Positions 16,836 through 28,201 are shown, counted from the stretch's first letter. The stretch: DNA of 64,000 nt from Thioclava electrotropha (GCF_002085925.2 NZ_CP053562.1:2212001-2276000); one strand, 5' to 3'. Program-made: numbers and translations. The notes: generated by a model not told the origin, from the letters alone.

Positions 16836-18356
16836 TCACCCGACGCTCCCCTCCAGCGAGATCGCCACAAGGCTTTGAGCTTCCATCGCGAATTCCATCG
16901 GCAGCGCCTGGAGGACTTCGCGGCAGAACCCGTTGACCACAAGGGCCACGGCCTCTTCCTCGTCCATCCCGCGGGCGCGGCAATAGAACAGCTGATCGTC
17001 ATCGACCTTCGAGGTGGTGGCCTCGTGCTCGACCCGGCTCGAGTTGTTCTTCACCTCGATATAGGGAACCGTGTGCGCGCCGCATTTGTCGCCGATCAGC
17101 AGCGAGTCACATTGCGTGTAGTTGCGCGAGTCGGTGGCTTTCGGGTGCATCGAGACGAGACCGCGATAGGTGTTCTGCGCCTGACCGGCCGAGATCCCCT
17201 TGGACACGATCCGCGAGCGGGTGTCCTTGCCCAGATGGATCATCTTGGTGCCGGTATCGGCCTGCTGCCAGTTATTCGCGATGGCGATCGAGTAGAACTC
17301 GCCCTGGCTCTCATTGCCGCGCAGGATGCAGGACGGGTATTTCCACGTGATCGCGGAGCCGGTCTCGACTTGCGTCCACATCACCTTGGCGCGGTCGCCG
17401 CGGCAATCGGCGCGTTTGGTGACGAAGTTGTAGATGCCGCCCTTGCCGTCTTCATCGCCCGGGAACCAGTTCTGCACCGTGGAATATTTCACCTCGGCGT
17501 CTTCCTCGACGATGATCTCGACCACGGCCGCGTGCAGCTGCGCGGTGTCGCGCTTGGGCGCGGTGCAGCCTTCGAGATAGGACACGTAAGAGCCCTTGTC
17601 GGCGATGATCAGGGTGCGCTCGAACTGCCCCGTGTTTTCCGCGTTGATGCGGAAATAGGTCGAGAGTTCCATCGGGCAGCGCACGCCCGGCGGCACGTAG
17701 ACGAAGGAGCCGTCCGAGAACACGGCCGAGTTCAGCGCAGCGTAGAAGTTATCCGCCTGCGGCACGACCGAGCCGAGATATTTCTTCACCAGCTCCGGGT
17801 GTTCCTGGATCGCTTCCGAGATCGAGCAGAAGATCACGCCCGCCTCGGCCAGCTTGTCCTTGAAGGTGGTGCCGACGGAGACGGAGTCGAACACTGCGTC
17901 GACCGCGATCTGGCGATCTTCGAGGTTGATGTCTTCCGCGCCTTCGACGCCCGCGAGGATCATCTGTTCCTTCAGCGGAATGCCGAGCTTCTCATAGGTG
18001 GCGAGCAGCTTGGGATCGACCTCGTCGAGCGACTTGGGCTTCTCGACCATGCTTTTCGGACGCGCGTAGTAATACTGGTCCTGAAAATCGATCTCCGGAA
18101 CCTTCAGCAGCGCCCAGTTCGGCTTCGGCATATCTTCCCAGCGCGAGAACGCCTGCAGACGCCATTCGGTCATCCACTCGGGCTCTTTGTTCTTGTCCGA
18201 GATGAGGCGGACGATATCCGTGTTCACGCCTTTCGGCGCGTATTCCATCTCGATATCGGTGTTCCAGCCGTATTTGTAGGTGCCCATATTCTGGACGGTC
18301 TCGACCGTCTCGCGATCGACGCCCTCACGTACTTCCACCTGATCAACGCCCGCCAT
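16836..18356 (-). CDS. sufB: Fe-S assembly protein SufB
   Basis: The protein has about 506 residues, full length. It has [46 protein letters not shown] and a C-terminal [20 protein letters not shown], all typical of SufB. SufB accepts sulfur and builds the cluster with SufC and SufD. An ATG at 18371 is also in frame; I prefer 18356 because GGGAGAG sits 6 nt before it. The gene starts 18 bp after the NifS-like desulfurase stop. It is separated from sufC by two non-Suf genes, unlike the compact E. coli operon. Confidence 0.95.
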   Translation of the reverse strand: MAGVDQVEVREGVDRETVETVQNMGTYKYGWNTDIEMEYAPKGVNTDIVRLISDKNKEPEWMTEWRLQAFSRWEDMPKPNWALLKVPEIDFQDQYYYARPKSMVEKPKSLDEVDPKLLATYEKLGIPLKEQMILAGVEGAEDINLEDRQIAVDAVFDSVSVGTTFKDKLAEAGVIFCSISEAIQEHPELVKKYLGSVVPQADNFYAALNSAVFSDGSFVYVPPGVRCPMELSTYFRINAENTGQFERTLIIADKGSYVSYLEGCTAPKRDTAQLHAAVVEIIVEEDAEVKYSTVQNWFPGDEDGKGGIYNFVTKRADCRGDRAKVMWTQVETGSAITWKYPSCILRGNESQGEFYSIAIANNWQQADTGTKMIHLGKDTRSRIVSKGISAGQAQNTYRGLVSMHPKATDSRNYTQCDSLLIGDKCGAHTVPYIEVKNNSSRVEHEATTSKVDDDQLFYCRARGMDEEEAVALVVNGFCREVLQALPMEFAMEAQSLVAISLEGSVG

Positions 18357-18374
18357 ATCCGGCTCTCCCATCTC

Positions 18375-19418
18375 TTACCCGCGCCGTGCGCGGTGTTTCG
18401 CTTCGCATTTCAGCCAGTGTTCGGCGAAACGCATGACATCTTCTTCGCGGCTCTGCGGCCCCAGCGAGACCCGCAATGCCGATCCCGCCTCGGTTTCCGA
18501 AAAGCCCATTGCGACCAGCGCAGCAGAGCTTTTGACCTTCCCGCTCGAACAGGCGGAGCCTGCGGAAACCGCGAACCCGCCCAAGTCCATCTGCATCACC
18601 TGCGTCTCGCCCTTCCAGCCGGGCGTGATGAAGCAGGAGGTGTTCGGAAGCCTGTGCGATTCATTCCCGACAAAAATAGTCTCGCTTGCCCGATCCGCAA
18701 TGGCGTTTTCTAGAATGTTTCTAAGTTTTTCGATCTCGCGCCAGATTCCGCCCTCAAGATCACGCGAGGCCGCTTCGGCTGCCGCACCGAAGCCCGCGAT
18801 GCCGATCAGGTTCTCCGTGCCGGCCCGCCGACCCATCTCCTGACCGCCGCCTTTGAGCTGCGCCGCGATATCCGTGCCGCGCTTGACGATCAGCGCGCCC
18901 ACGCCCTTCGGCCCGCCCAGCTTATGCGCCGAGACGATGCCACAGGTGGTGCCGAGCCAGTTGAACGCAAACGGGATCTTGCCGAAGCCTTGGGTGAGAT
19001 CGCTCAGATACAGCCCCTCGGGCAGATCTTGGACCACGCCGGTCTCGGAATTGGCCAGTTGCAGGGCCGAGTTTGCGGGATCGGTGACGGTGATCCGCCC
19101 TGCCCGGTCCACGGGCAAATCCTCGATACACCAGCTGCGGATCGCGTCATGCTCGACGCCCGCGCAATGCACCTCGCGCCCGCTCAGCGCCAGCGCCGCC
19201 GCCTCGGTCGCGCCGGACGTGAAGATCACATCCTGCCCCTCGGCGCCCAAAGCGGCCGCGACCTGAGCGCGCGCGCGCTCCATCAGCGCCTTCGCCGCGC
19301 GCCCTTCGGAATGGACGGAGGACGGGTTGCCGACCACATCCATCGCTTCGATCATCGCCTGACGGGCCTCTGCCCTCAGCGGCGTTGTCGCGTTCCAGTC
19401 GAGATAGCTGCGCGCCAT
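18375..19418 (-). CDS. Cysteine desulfurase, IscS/NifS type
   Basis: The 347-residue class I desulfurase begins SYLDWNATTPLRAEAR, has the PLP-lysine region VSAHKLGGPKG and the active-site cysteine C290 in SAGSACSSGKV. It is shorter than E. coli IscS (~404) and has more the look of a NifS-like protein. It is the first structural gene after iscR. With sufS the operon encodes two desulfurases of different classes. GGAGCG lies upstream of the ATG. Confidence 0.9.
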   Translation of the reverse strand: MARSYLDWNATTPLRAEARQAMIEAMDVVGNPSSVHSEGRAAKALMERARAQVAAALGAEGQDVIFTSGATEAAALALSGREVHCAGVEHDAIRSWCIEDLPVDRAGRITVTDPANSALQLANSETGVVQDLPEGLYLSDLTQGFGKIPFAFNWLGTTCGIVSAHKLGGPKGVGALIVKRGTDIAAQLKGGGQEMGRRAGTENLIGIAGFGAAAEAASRDLEGGIWREIEKLRNILENAIADRASETIFVGNESHRLPNTSCFITPGWKGETQVMQMDLGGFAVSAGSACSSGKVKSSAALVAMGFSETEAGSALRVSLGPQSREEDVMRFAEHWLKCEAKHRARRG

Positions 19419-19561
19419 GATACGCTCCGCTTGGTTGGGTGTCGGATAGCTGCGGCGGGGATAGGGCAGCCGCGCCCCAGAAGAAAGGGCGTGCCTTCGA
19501 CTTGGCAAAAATATCCCCCGCGGAGCGTCCGCGAGAGGCCATCACACCCCGGCGGTTGGAA

Positions 19562-20020
19562 TTATTCGTCGACGACCGAGAACAGGCTCGGCACGGCGGG
19601 ACAGGGTTTCATGCGGTTTTTCACCACATCGTCCAGCGTCGTCTGGTGCAGGAAGACGAAGACCTGTGCCGACAGGCTCTCCCACAAACGGTTCGCCATC
19701 GATTGCGCCCGCGATCCCGAAATCGCCCCTGACGCGCCAGCGCCGACATGCATCGCCGAGACGGTCTCGTCCACGGCCTCGAAAATCTCCGAGATGCGGA
19801 TCTCCGACGGGCAGCGCGCCAGCCGGTAGCCGCCGCCCGGGCCGCGCACCGAATTCACCAGCCCCGCCCGGCGCAGCCGCACGAAGAGCTGCTCCAGATA
19901 GGGCAGCGAGATATCCTGACGCTCCGACAGCGCCGCCAGAGAGGTCCGGCTGCCTTCGCCCGCCAGCGCCAGATCGACCAGCGCGACCATCGCGTAACGG
20001 CCTTTCGTCGACAGTTTCAT
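19562..20020 (-). CDS. iscR: Rrf2-family iron-sulfur regulator IscR (atypical ligands)
   Basis: The 152-residue Rrf2 protein starts MKLSTKGRYAMVALVDLAL and has the IscR recognition region LPYLEQLFVRLRRAGLVNSVRGPGGGYRLAR. Where E. coli IscR has three cluster cysteines (92, 98, 104) this protein reads MHVGAGASGAISGSRAQSMANRLWE, with none. Only C at ~80 and a late KPCP remain. Rhodobacter sphaeroides IscR is reported to bind its cluster in a comparable unusual way. AGGAGG precedes the ATG. It should repress this operon according to Fe-S status. Confidence 0.92.
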   Translation of the reverse strand: MKLSTKGRYAMVALVDLALAGEGSRTSLAALSERQDISLPYLEQLFVRLRRAGLVNSVRGPGGGYRLARCPSEIRISEIFEAVDETVSAMHVGAGASGAISGSRAQSMANRLWESLSAQVFVFLHQTTLDDVVKNRMKPCPAVPSLFSVVDE

Positions 20021-20275
20021 GCACCCTCCTCGGCCCGAGACCCATCCGAACCCGTATTTAGCCGAAAATCGGCCCGAAAACACCGCCCGCGCAGGAGTGA
20101 ATCATTGCTAAAGCATTGACGCAAGCGCGAGGGCCGATTACCTCCACCAATGCCCGATCTCCCGGCATGGCGCCGGGGGAGGCTTTCTCCTAGGCCAGCC
20201 GCGCCGACCCGTCAAGAAAGGCAGGAGCGCAGGCGCCCAAGGAACCCAGAGCTGGCGCAATAAAAACGAGAGACG

Positions 20276-20953
20276 ATGCCCGAAGTCATTTTTCCCGGTC
20301 CCGAAGGTCGCCTCGAGGGGCGCTACCACCCGCAGCCCGCACCCGACGCGCCGATCGCGATCATTCTGCACCCCGATCCGCAATTCGGCGGCACGATGAA
20401 CAACCGCGTCGTCTATAACCTGCACTACGCCTTCTACAAAATGGGCTTCACCGTTCTGCGCTTCAACTTCCGGGGCGTGGGCCGCAGCCAAGGCGAATAC
20501 GATCAAGGCGTGGGCGAATTGTCCGATGCGGCCTCGGCGCTGGACTACCTGCAGACGATGAACCCCAACTCGAAACATTGCTGGGTCGCGGGCCATTCCT
20601 TCGGCGCGTGGATCGGCATGCAGCTTCTGATGCGCCGCCCCGAGATCACCGGCTTCATCTCCGTGGCCCCGCCCGGCCCCTCGTCGCCCGGCCCCGGCAA
20701 CTACGACTATTCCTTCCTCGCGCCCTGCCCGTCCTCGGGTCTGATCATCAACGGCACGAACGACCGGATCGCGCAGCCCAAGGAAACCGAACAACTGGTC
20801 TCCAAGCTGCAGGAGCAGAAGGGCATCACGATCACCCATGAGGTCATCGAAGGCGCGGACCACTTCTTCAAGAACGAAGAAGCCCATATGCAACCGATGA
20901 TCGACACGGTTCAGACCTATGTCCGCCGCCGCCTGACGGAGGGCACGCGCTAA
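20276..20953 (+). CDS. Alpha/beta hydrolase
   Basis: The 225-residue protein has the nucleophile elbow GHSFGAW (~104-110), FNFRGVGRSQGEYDQG for the oxyanion region, then Asp in NGTNDRIAQP and His in GADHFFKN. This matches a small family of dienelactone-hydrolase-like proteins conserved in Alphaproteobacteria; no substrate is known. It is divergent from iscR with ~255 bp between. Its stop overlaps the next start as TAATG, so it heads a coupled four-gene block. Confidence 0.85.
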   Translation: MPEVIFPGPEGRLEGRYHPQPAPDAPIAIILHPDPQFGGTMNNRVVYNLHYAFYKMGFTVLRFNFRGVGRSQGEYDQGVGELSDAASALDYLQTMNPNSKHCWVAGHSFGAWIGMQLLMRRPEITGFISVAPPGPSSPGPGNYDYSFLAPCPSSGLIINGTNDRIAQPKETEQLVSKLQEQKGITITHEVIEGADHFFKNEEAHMQPMIDTVQTYVRRRLTEGTR

Positions 20954-21216
20954 TGGCGCTGATCGACGAACTTGCTGAAAAGCTCGCCACCGACACGATG
21001 GAGGCGATGCGCAAATACGACGACGAACGCCTCTTCATGGAGGTGAGCAACTATATCGGCACGTCGTCGCCCTCGCTGCAGGAGGCCTATATCACGGCCT
21101 GTCGCCTGCATATGGCCGAGCAGCGTGGCCGCGAATTCTTCGAGCGCAAGCTGGTGGAATTGGAAAAGCGGGCGCAGGCAGCGGCGAAGACACCGGATTC
21201 CGGGACCGGGTCATGA
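20953..21216 (+). CDS. Small hypothetical protein (87 aa)
   Basis: The 87-residue charged, mostly helical protein (MALIDELAEKLATDTMEAMRKYDDERLFMEVSNYIG) has no membrane segment or signal peptide. I do not recognise a family with certainty. It is translationally coupled on both sides: its ATG overlaps the hydrolase stop and its stop overlaps the next ATG (ATGA). Confidence 0.75.
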   Translation: MALIDELAEKLATDTMEAMRKYDDERLFMEVSNYIGTSSPSLQEAYITACRLHMAEQRGREFFERKLVELEKRAQAAAKTPDSGTGS

Positions 21217-21650
21217 GCCCGGGGGCCGCGCGCGTCGTTTTCGCGGCAGCCCTCTCCCTCGCCCTGTCGCTGATCATCGCGACAGCTTTTCATGCAAGCC
21301 ACATGATTTGCGATGGAGAGTGGGACGGCGCGTCGTCGCGCGGTGCGGCGCTGGTGATGGGCCTCGGCGAACTCCTCGCGAACCCGATGCATCTGATCCT
21401 TGTTGTGGCCCCGCTCTGGCTGGGCTGGGCCGGGTTGCTGCTCGCGGCCGCAAACCGCGCGATCCCGCCGGTTCTGGGGATGGGAATCGTCGTCTTCTCA
21501 ATCCTCGCCACGGTCCTATTCTACGCCTTCGCGGCGCCGAACCTCGACTGTTCCGGCTATACCGACCGCGCGATGAGCTGGCGCGCCGGCGGTCTCTTCG
21601 CTTTCGTGGCCCTGCTTCTGCTTCTGCCCCGGCTCTGGAGACGTACATGA
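21213..21650 (+). CDS. Hypothetical four-helix membrane protein
   Basis: The 145-residue protein has about four hydrophobic segments and short loops. The first could be read as a signal anchor (VVFAAALSLALSLIIATAF). Two cysteines lie in periplasmic-looking loops (SHMICDGEW, NLDCSGYTD). No family is recognised. It overlaps its neighbours by four bases at both ends. Confidence 0.7.
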   Translation: MSPGAARVVFAAALSLALSLIIATAFHASHMICDGEWDGASSRGAALVMGLGELLANPMHLILVVAPLWLGWAGLLLAAANRAIPPVLGMGIVVFSILATVLFYAFAAPNLDCSGYTDRAMSWRAGGLFAFVALLLLLPRLWRRT

Positions 21651-22237
21651 CCCGGCTCGATCAGCAATTCACCTTCCTCGCCGAAGCCGAGAAACTGAAA
21701 TCGGTGACCCGCGCGACGCCGATCCACGACGCCTCGCGCCCCGAGAATTCCGGAGAGCATAGCTGGTCGCTCGCGCTCTATGCGCTGACGCTGGCCGAGC
21801 AGGCGCCCGAAGGCGTCTCGATCGACCGGGTGATCCGGATGCTCCTGCTGCACGATCTGGTCGAGATCGACGTGGGCGATGTTCCGATCCACAGCCAAGG
21901 CGGCACGGCGCATGGCGCGGAAGACATCCTGAAAGCAGAAGCCGCCGCCGCCGAACGTATCTTCGGGTTGTTGCCCGGGGATCAGGGAGCGCAGATGCTG
22001 GCGCTCTGGCAGGAATTCGAGGCCAACGAGACCCCCGACGCGATCTTCGCGAAATCGCTCGACCGGGTGCAGCCTGTGCTGCTCAACCACCAGTCGGGCG
22101 GCGGGTCGTGGATCGATTACGATGTCAGCTTCACCCAACTCGAAGAGCGCATCGGCACCAAGATCGCCCGTGGCGCGCCCGCGGTGTGGGACTGGGTACG
22201 CGATCGGGTCGAAGGCTGGTTCGCCGCGCGCAGCTAA
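21647..22237 (+). CDS. HD-domain phosphohydrolase, YfbR-like
   Basis: The 196-residue protein has the metal ligands of an HD hydrolase: H in PENSGEHSWSLALYAL (~37), HD in MLLLHDLVEIDVGD (~71-72) and a distal D in FAKSLDRVQP (~128). Relatives include YfbR-type 5'-deoxynucleotidases and HDDC2-like enzymes. The start at 21647 overlaps the previous stop. A nucleotide-monophosphate substrate is plausible, not shown. Confidence 0.85.
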   Translation: MTRLDQQFTFLAEAEKLKSVTRATPIHDASRPENSGEHSWSLALYALTLAEQAPEGVSIDRVIRMLLLHDLVEIDVGDVPIHSQGGTAHGAEDILKAEAAAAERIFGLLPGDQGAQMLALWQEFEANETPDAIFAKSLDRVQPVLLNHQSGGGSWIDYDVSFTQLEERIGTKIARGAPAVWDWVRDRVEGWFAARS

Positions 22238-22386
22238 GCCGCGCCCGGCCCTCGCCCCCCCCTAATCCGAGGCGTTCCTCCGGGATTTCGCGGAACCTCC
22301 GTATACAATCGCATACCGTCTAGCCAAGCGCATCTGAATCGGGTAAGAGGCAGCAAACCGAGGCTTCAACCGAAGAGGGCTGTGCC

Positions 22387-24591
<2,205 letters not shown>

Positions 24592-24607
24592 GAGCACTGA
24601 GACAGAG

Positions 24608-24630
24608 GGGGCGGCGCGGGCCGCCCCTTT
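24608..24630 (+). terminator. Hairpin between the two IDH genes
   Basis: GGGGCGGC (24608-24615) and GCCGCCCC (24620-24627) form a perfect 8-bp stem with a GCGG loop, followed by only TTT. It probably terminates the monomeric IDH transcript, perhaps partially. Confidence 0.65.
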
Positions 24631-24682
24631 CGATTCCCGGCCTCCCCGGAACACAAACCCGTGAATTTTGGAAGGAACGCGC

Positions 24683-25897
24683 ATGACCAAGATCAAGGTA
24701 GACAACCCCGTCGTCGAACTCGACGGCGACGAGATGACCCGCATCATCTGGGACTTCATCAAGCAGAAGCTGATCCTGCCCTATCTCGATATCGACCTGA
24801 AATATTACGACCTCGGCATCGAGAGCCGCGACGCGACCGACGACCAGATCACCGTCGACGCGGCCGAGGCGATCAAGCAATACGGCGTCGGCGTCAAATG
24901 CGCGACGATCACGCCGGACGAGGCGCGCATGGAGGAATTCAACCTCAAGCGCATGTATCGCTCGCCCAACGGCACGATCCGCAACATCCTCGGCGGCGTC
25001 ATCTTCCGCGAGCCGATCATCTGCAAGAACGTCCCGCGCCTCGTTCCGGGCTGGACCAAGCCGATCGTCGTGGGTCGTCACGCCTATGGCGACCAGTACA
25101 AAGCCACCGATTTCCGCTTCCCCGGCAAGGGCACGATCACGCTGAAATTCGTGGGCGACGATGGCGAGGTGATCGAGAAGGAAGTGTTCAAGGCCCCCGA
25201 CGCGGGCGTCGTGATGGGCATGTACAACCTCGACAAATCGATCATCGACTTCGCGCGGGCCTCGCTGAACTACGGTCTGCTGAAGGGCTGGCCGGTGTAT
25301 CTCTCGACCAAGAACACGATCCTCAAAGCCTATGACGGGCGCTTCAAGGATCTGTTCCAGCAGGTCTTCGAAGAAGAATTCGCCGAGAAGTTCAAGGACG
25401 CGGGCATCTGGTACGAGCACCGCCTGATCGACGACATGGTGGCGAGCTCGCTGAAATGGTCGGGCGGCTATGTCTGGGCCTGCAAGAACTACGATGGCGA
25501 CGTGCAGTCGGATACGGTCGCGCAGGGCTTCGGCTCGCTGGGCCTGATGACCTCGATCCTGATGACGCCCGATGGCAAGACGGTGGAAGCCGAGGCCGCG
25601 CACGGCACGGTGACGCGTCACTACCGCCAGCATCAGCAGGGCAAGGAGACCTCGACGAACTCCATCGCCTCGATCTTCGCCTGGACGGGTGGCCTGAAGC
25701 ACCGCGCCAAGCTGGACGACAACGCGCAGCTTCAGACTTTCGCGGAAACGCTCGAGAAGGTCTGCGTGCAGGCGGTCGAAGACGGTCACATGACCAAGGA
25801 CCTCGCGCTGCTCGTCGGCCCCGATCAGAAGTGGCTGACCACGATGGGCTTCCTCGAGAAAATCGACGAATACCTGAACAAGTCGCTGTCGCTGTAA
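24683..25897 (+). CDS. icd: Isocitrate dehydrogenase [NADP], homodimeric type
   Basis: The 404-residue protein of the eukaryote-like (subfamily II) NADP-IDH class has [19 protein letters not shown] at the start, [20 protein letters not shown] (substrate-binding Ser) at ~95-113 and [13 protein letters not shown] for NADP. It carries out the same reaction as the upstream gene but belongs to an unrelated sequence family. The ATG is preceded by GGAAGGAA; an in-frame TTG 15 bases earlier is not needed. A strong terminator follows. Confidence 0.96.
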   Translation: MTKIKVDNPVVELDGDEMTRIIWDFIKQKLILPYLDIDLKYYDLGIESRDATDDQITVDAAEAIKQYGVGVKCATITPDEARMEEFNLKRMYRSPNGTIRNILGGVIFREPIICKNVPRLVPGWTKPIVVGRHAYGDQYKATDFRFPGKGTITLKFVGDDGEVIEKEVFKAPDAGVVMGMYNLDKSIIDFARASLNYGLLKGWPVYLSTKNTILKAYDGRFKDLFQQVFEEEFAEKFKDAGIWYEHRLIDDMVASSLKWSGGYVWACKNYDGDVQSDTVAQGFGSLGLMTSILMTPDGKTVEAEAAHGTVTRHYRQHQQGKETSTNSIASIFAWTGGLKHRAKLDDNAQLQTFAETLEKVCVQAVEDGHMTKDLALLVGPDQKWLTTMGFLEKIDEYLNKSLSL

Positions 25898-25918
25898 AGC
25901 GCGCGAAACGGGTTGAGG

Positions 25919-25943
25919 AAGGCGGGGTTCTCCCCGCCTTTTT
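25919..25943 (+). terminator. Rho-independent terminator after dimeric icd
   Basis: GGCGGGG (25921-25927) and CCCCGCC (25932-25938) form a perfect 7-bp stem with TTCT loop and five T after it. Confidence 0.92.
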
Positions 25944-26169
25944 CATTTGGCGAGGCGGTTGGCTCCTGACTGGCATGGGGCGACCAGCCCCGGGCCGCGC
26001 CCGACCTCCCCCCGGGAGGGCGCATCGGCGATGTCCGCGCAGGCACGACCGACACACGGGCAGCACGATAAAGCGCCAAATCACGAACGAGGCACAGCGC
26101 CCACCCGAGGTCGGGCGCGTCCCTCAATCCTTAGTCGGGCCAGGCGCATCACACGCCCGGCCCTTTCGC

Positions 26170-26391
26170 TTACCGCATCATGCTCCACGGCTCTGGCGGA
26201 GGCTCGGCGGGCCCGAGCCCGATATCTCTGCGCAAGTGGTCGCTGAGTTGCTCCGCATCGAGCGGGCGCGGCTTGCCGCCACGCGCGATGAGCGCGAACA
26301 GCGCCGCGCGGAGAACTTTGCCTGCGCCGAACTTGGCGATGGCGGCTTCGATGGTGAACGCGTCGCTCGGACGCTCGAGAGTCTGGATCAT
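26170..26391 (-). CDS. DUF1127-like small protein
   Basis: The 73-residue protein ends with LDAEQLSDHLRRDIGLGPAEPPPEPW, which resembles the DUF1127 core (L-x-D-x-L-x-x-D-I-G). The N-terminal part is helical and Ala-rich. Codons have high GC at third positions, as in real genes here. The ribosome-binding site is weak. It lies downstream of a 29-codon reading frame on the same strand and could be co-expressed with it. Confidence 0.6.
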   Translation of the reverse strand: MIQTLERPSDAFTIEAAIAKFGAGKVLRAALFALIARGGKPRPLDAEQLSDHLRRDIGLGPAEPPPEPWSMMR

Positions 26392-26564
26392 GTCATGTCC
26401 CGGCGCGGGACCATCCCCGCAACCGGCCTTTCTTCTACTGATGTGAAAGAAGACCCGACGGGGACCGCGAGAGCGCGGCCAAGATGCGTCGCGACAGGAT
26501 CGGGACGCGGAAATCGGGTCAGTTTGCGGGAGTGGGGCCTAGGCCCCGGGGCGTATCGGGAGGG

Positions 26565-26654
26565 TCAGTCCTGGCGTCGTGCGACGCGAGTGGTGCCCGA
26601 AAAACCGATACGGGTTTCGCACTGCGATGCGAGGGCTTGGCGATATGACATCAT
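26565..26654 (-). CDS. Candidate 29-aa peptide with strong SD
   Basis: On the minus strand GAGGAGGG precedes ATG-ATG and a 29-codon frame ending at TGA (26565-26567), product MMSYRQALASQCETRIGFSG plus nine residues ending RRQD. The Shine-Dalgarno is among the best in the region, yet no longer gene uses it. No family is known to me. It could be a micro-protein or a leader for the DUF1127-like gene 170 bp downstream. Confidence 0.4.
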   Translation of the reverse strand: MMSYRQALASQCETRIGFSGTTRVARRQD

Positions 26655-26816
26655 GGCGGCCCTCCTCTTGTCTTGGGCATTGCGAATGGCGCCAATTGGC
26701 CCGATCCCGAAAGCGGCGGCAACTCACGCGACTGTGATCCGCAGGTATTGGAGCACCTCTGTTGCCGATGCGCCTCAGTTCTTGCGCTTGGCGTTGCCGC
26801 GTGGCATCTGAGCGCC

Positions 26817-27434
26817 ATGAGCGAGACCCGTATCCAAGACCCGCACCGCCACACCCTGCCCGAGGACACCCAAGGGCTTCTCACCGGCACCTTGCTGGTG
26901 GCGCTGTCGGTGTCGCTGCTGCATGGCGCGGGGCTGTTTACCGGGCAGATCGCGGGCCTGTCGCTGGTGCTGTCTTACGTCACCGGCTGGAGCTTCGGCG
27001 CGATCTTCTTCACGCTCAACCTGCCCTTCTACTGGCTTGCCTTCCGCCGGATGGGCGCGCGGTTCACGGTGAAGACGGTGCTCTCGGTCGCGCTCCTGTC
27101 CGGATTTACCGAAGTTTTTCCGCATCTTCTGAGCTTCGCCATCCTCCACCCCGGCGCTGCCGCCGTTCTGGCGGGCGTGACCGCAGGCGCGGGCCTTCTG
27201 GCCCTGTTCCGTCACGGCGCGAGCCTTGGCGGCGTGGGGATCGTGGCGCTTTATCTGCAGGACAAGACCGGTTTCAAAGCGGGCCGCACGCAGATCCTGT
27301 TCGACTGCGGCGTGTTCCTCTTCGCGCTCTTCGTGCTGCCGCTCGACAAGGTGCTGTGGTCGCTCTTGGGCGCGATGGTTCTCAACGTCATCATCCTGAT
27401 CAACCACCGCCGCGACCGCTATATCGCCACCTGA
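26817..27434 (+). CDS. YitT-family membrane protein (first of two)
   Basis: The 205-residue protein has five or six hydrophobic segments and the YitT (DUF161) pattern: HGAGLFTGQIAGLSLVLSYVTGWSFG and GASLGGVGIVALYLQDKTG. It ends NHRRDRYIAT, nearly the same as the tail of the next gene (NHRRDWYIAE), so the two are tandem paralogues. The ATG at 26817 is not preceded by a clear SD. Function is unknown; a transport role is often assumed. Confidence 0.8.
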   Translation: MSETRIQDPHRHTLPEDTQGLLTGTLLVALSVSLLHGAGLFTGQIAGLSLVLSYVTGWSFGAIFFTLNLPFYWLAFRRMGARFTVKTVLSVALLSGFTEVFPHLLSFAILHPGAAAVLAGVTAGAGLLALFRHGASLGGVGIVALYLQDKTGFKAGRTQILFDCGVFLFALFVLPLDKVLWSLLGAMVLNVIILINHRRDRYIAT

Positions 27435-27518
27435 CCCGGGCGTGATCTGCGGGCAACGGGTCCGAGCACCCTGCCCCGACCCTTTCGCGCGACGCAAAGC
27501 CGACCTGCGCCCAGCGAT

Positions 27519-27553
27519 TTGGTAGGTCAGCTTTTATGCCCTATTATTAGGTC
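27519..27553 (+). promoter_or_regulatory. Candidate sigma70 promoter with TSS at the start codon
   Basis: TTGGTA (27519-27524), a 17-bp spacer and TATTAT (27542-27547) precede the second YitT gene. Initiation 7 nt after the -10 would fall on the A of the ATG at 27554, predicting a leaderless mRNA. TAGGTCA is also repeated here (27523-27529 and 27548-27554). Confidence 0.45.
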
Positions 27554-28201
27554 ATGACCACTGACGCACATATCACCGCCGACCAGATCGCAGCCAAAGA
27601 GGCGACCCGTCCGCATTACTCGAAGCTCGAGGATCTGCAGGGCCTTGTCGTGGCAGCCGCACAGGCCGCGCTGGGGATTCACCTGCTGCGCGCCGCGGGC
27701 CTCGTGACCGGGGGCACCGCAGGCGCCGCGCTGATCCTGTCCTATATCACGGGGTTCAGCTTCGGAGTCGTGTTCTTCGTGATCAACATCCCCTTCTACG
27801 CCTTCGCCTATTTCGCGCGCGGCGCAGGTTTCGCGCTGAAAAGCCTCGTGACCGTGACGCTCGTGTCGCTGATGGCCGAGGCGCTCAAACCCGTCCTGCA
27901 TGTCGCGGAAATTCACCCCGCCGTGGCCGCCGTGCTGTTCGGTATCTCGGCGGGCGTCGGCCTGCTGGGTCTCTTCCGCCACAAGGGCAGCCTTGGCGGC
28001 GTCTCCATCGTCGCCGTGATCCTGCAGGACAAGTTCGGCTTCCGCGCCGGCTGGACGCAGCTGATCCATGACCTGTGCCTGTTTGTCATCGCTAGCTTCA
28101 TCCTCGCGCCGCCGCTGGTGCTCTACTCGCTTCTGGGCGCGATCGTGCTGAACTTCATCGTCGCGATGAACCACCGTCGCGACTGGTATATCGCCGAGTG
28201 A
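27554..28201 (+). CDS. YitT-family membrane protein (second of two)
   Basis: The 215-residue paralogue of the preceding gene has HLLRAAGLVTGGTAGAALILSYITGFSFG and GSLGGVSIVAVILQDKFGF in equivalent places, and about ten extra N-terminal residues. Only a weak AGGT lies upstream, and the predicted promoter places the transcript start at or very near the ATG. The SMR gene follows after 18 bp. Confidence 0.82.
   Translation: MTTDAHITADQIAAKEATRPHYSKLEDLQGLVVAAAQAALGIHLLRAAGLVTGGTAGAALILSYITGFSFGVVFFVINIPFYAFAYFARGAGFALKSLVTVTLVSLMAEALKPVLHVAEIHPAVAAVLFGISAGVGLLGLFRHKGSLGGVSIVAVILQDKFGFRAGWTQLIHDLCLFVIASFILAPPLVLYSLLGAIVLNFIVAMNHRRDWYIAE

Noticed and set aside
26135..26165. GGGCC-AGGCG / CGCCC-GGCCC hairpin beyond the DUF1127-like gene
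   Set aside because: The stem has a mismatch and no T run on either side; too weak to call a terminator.
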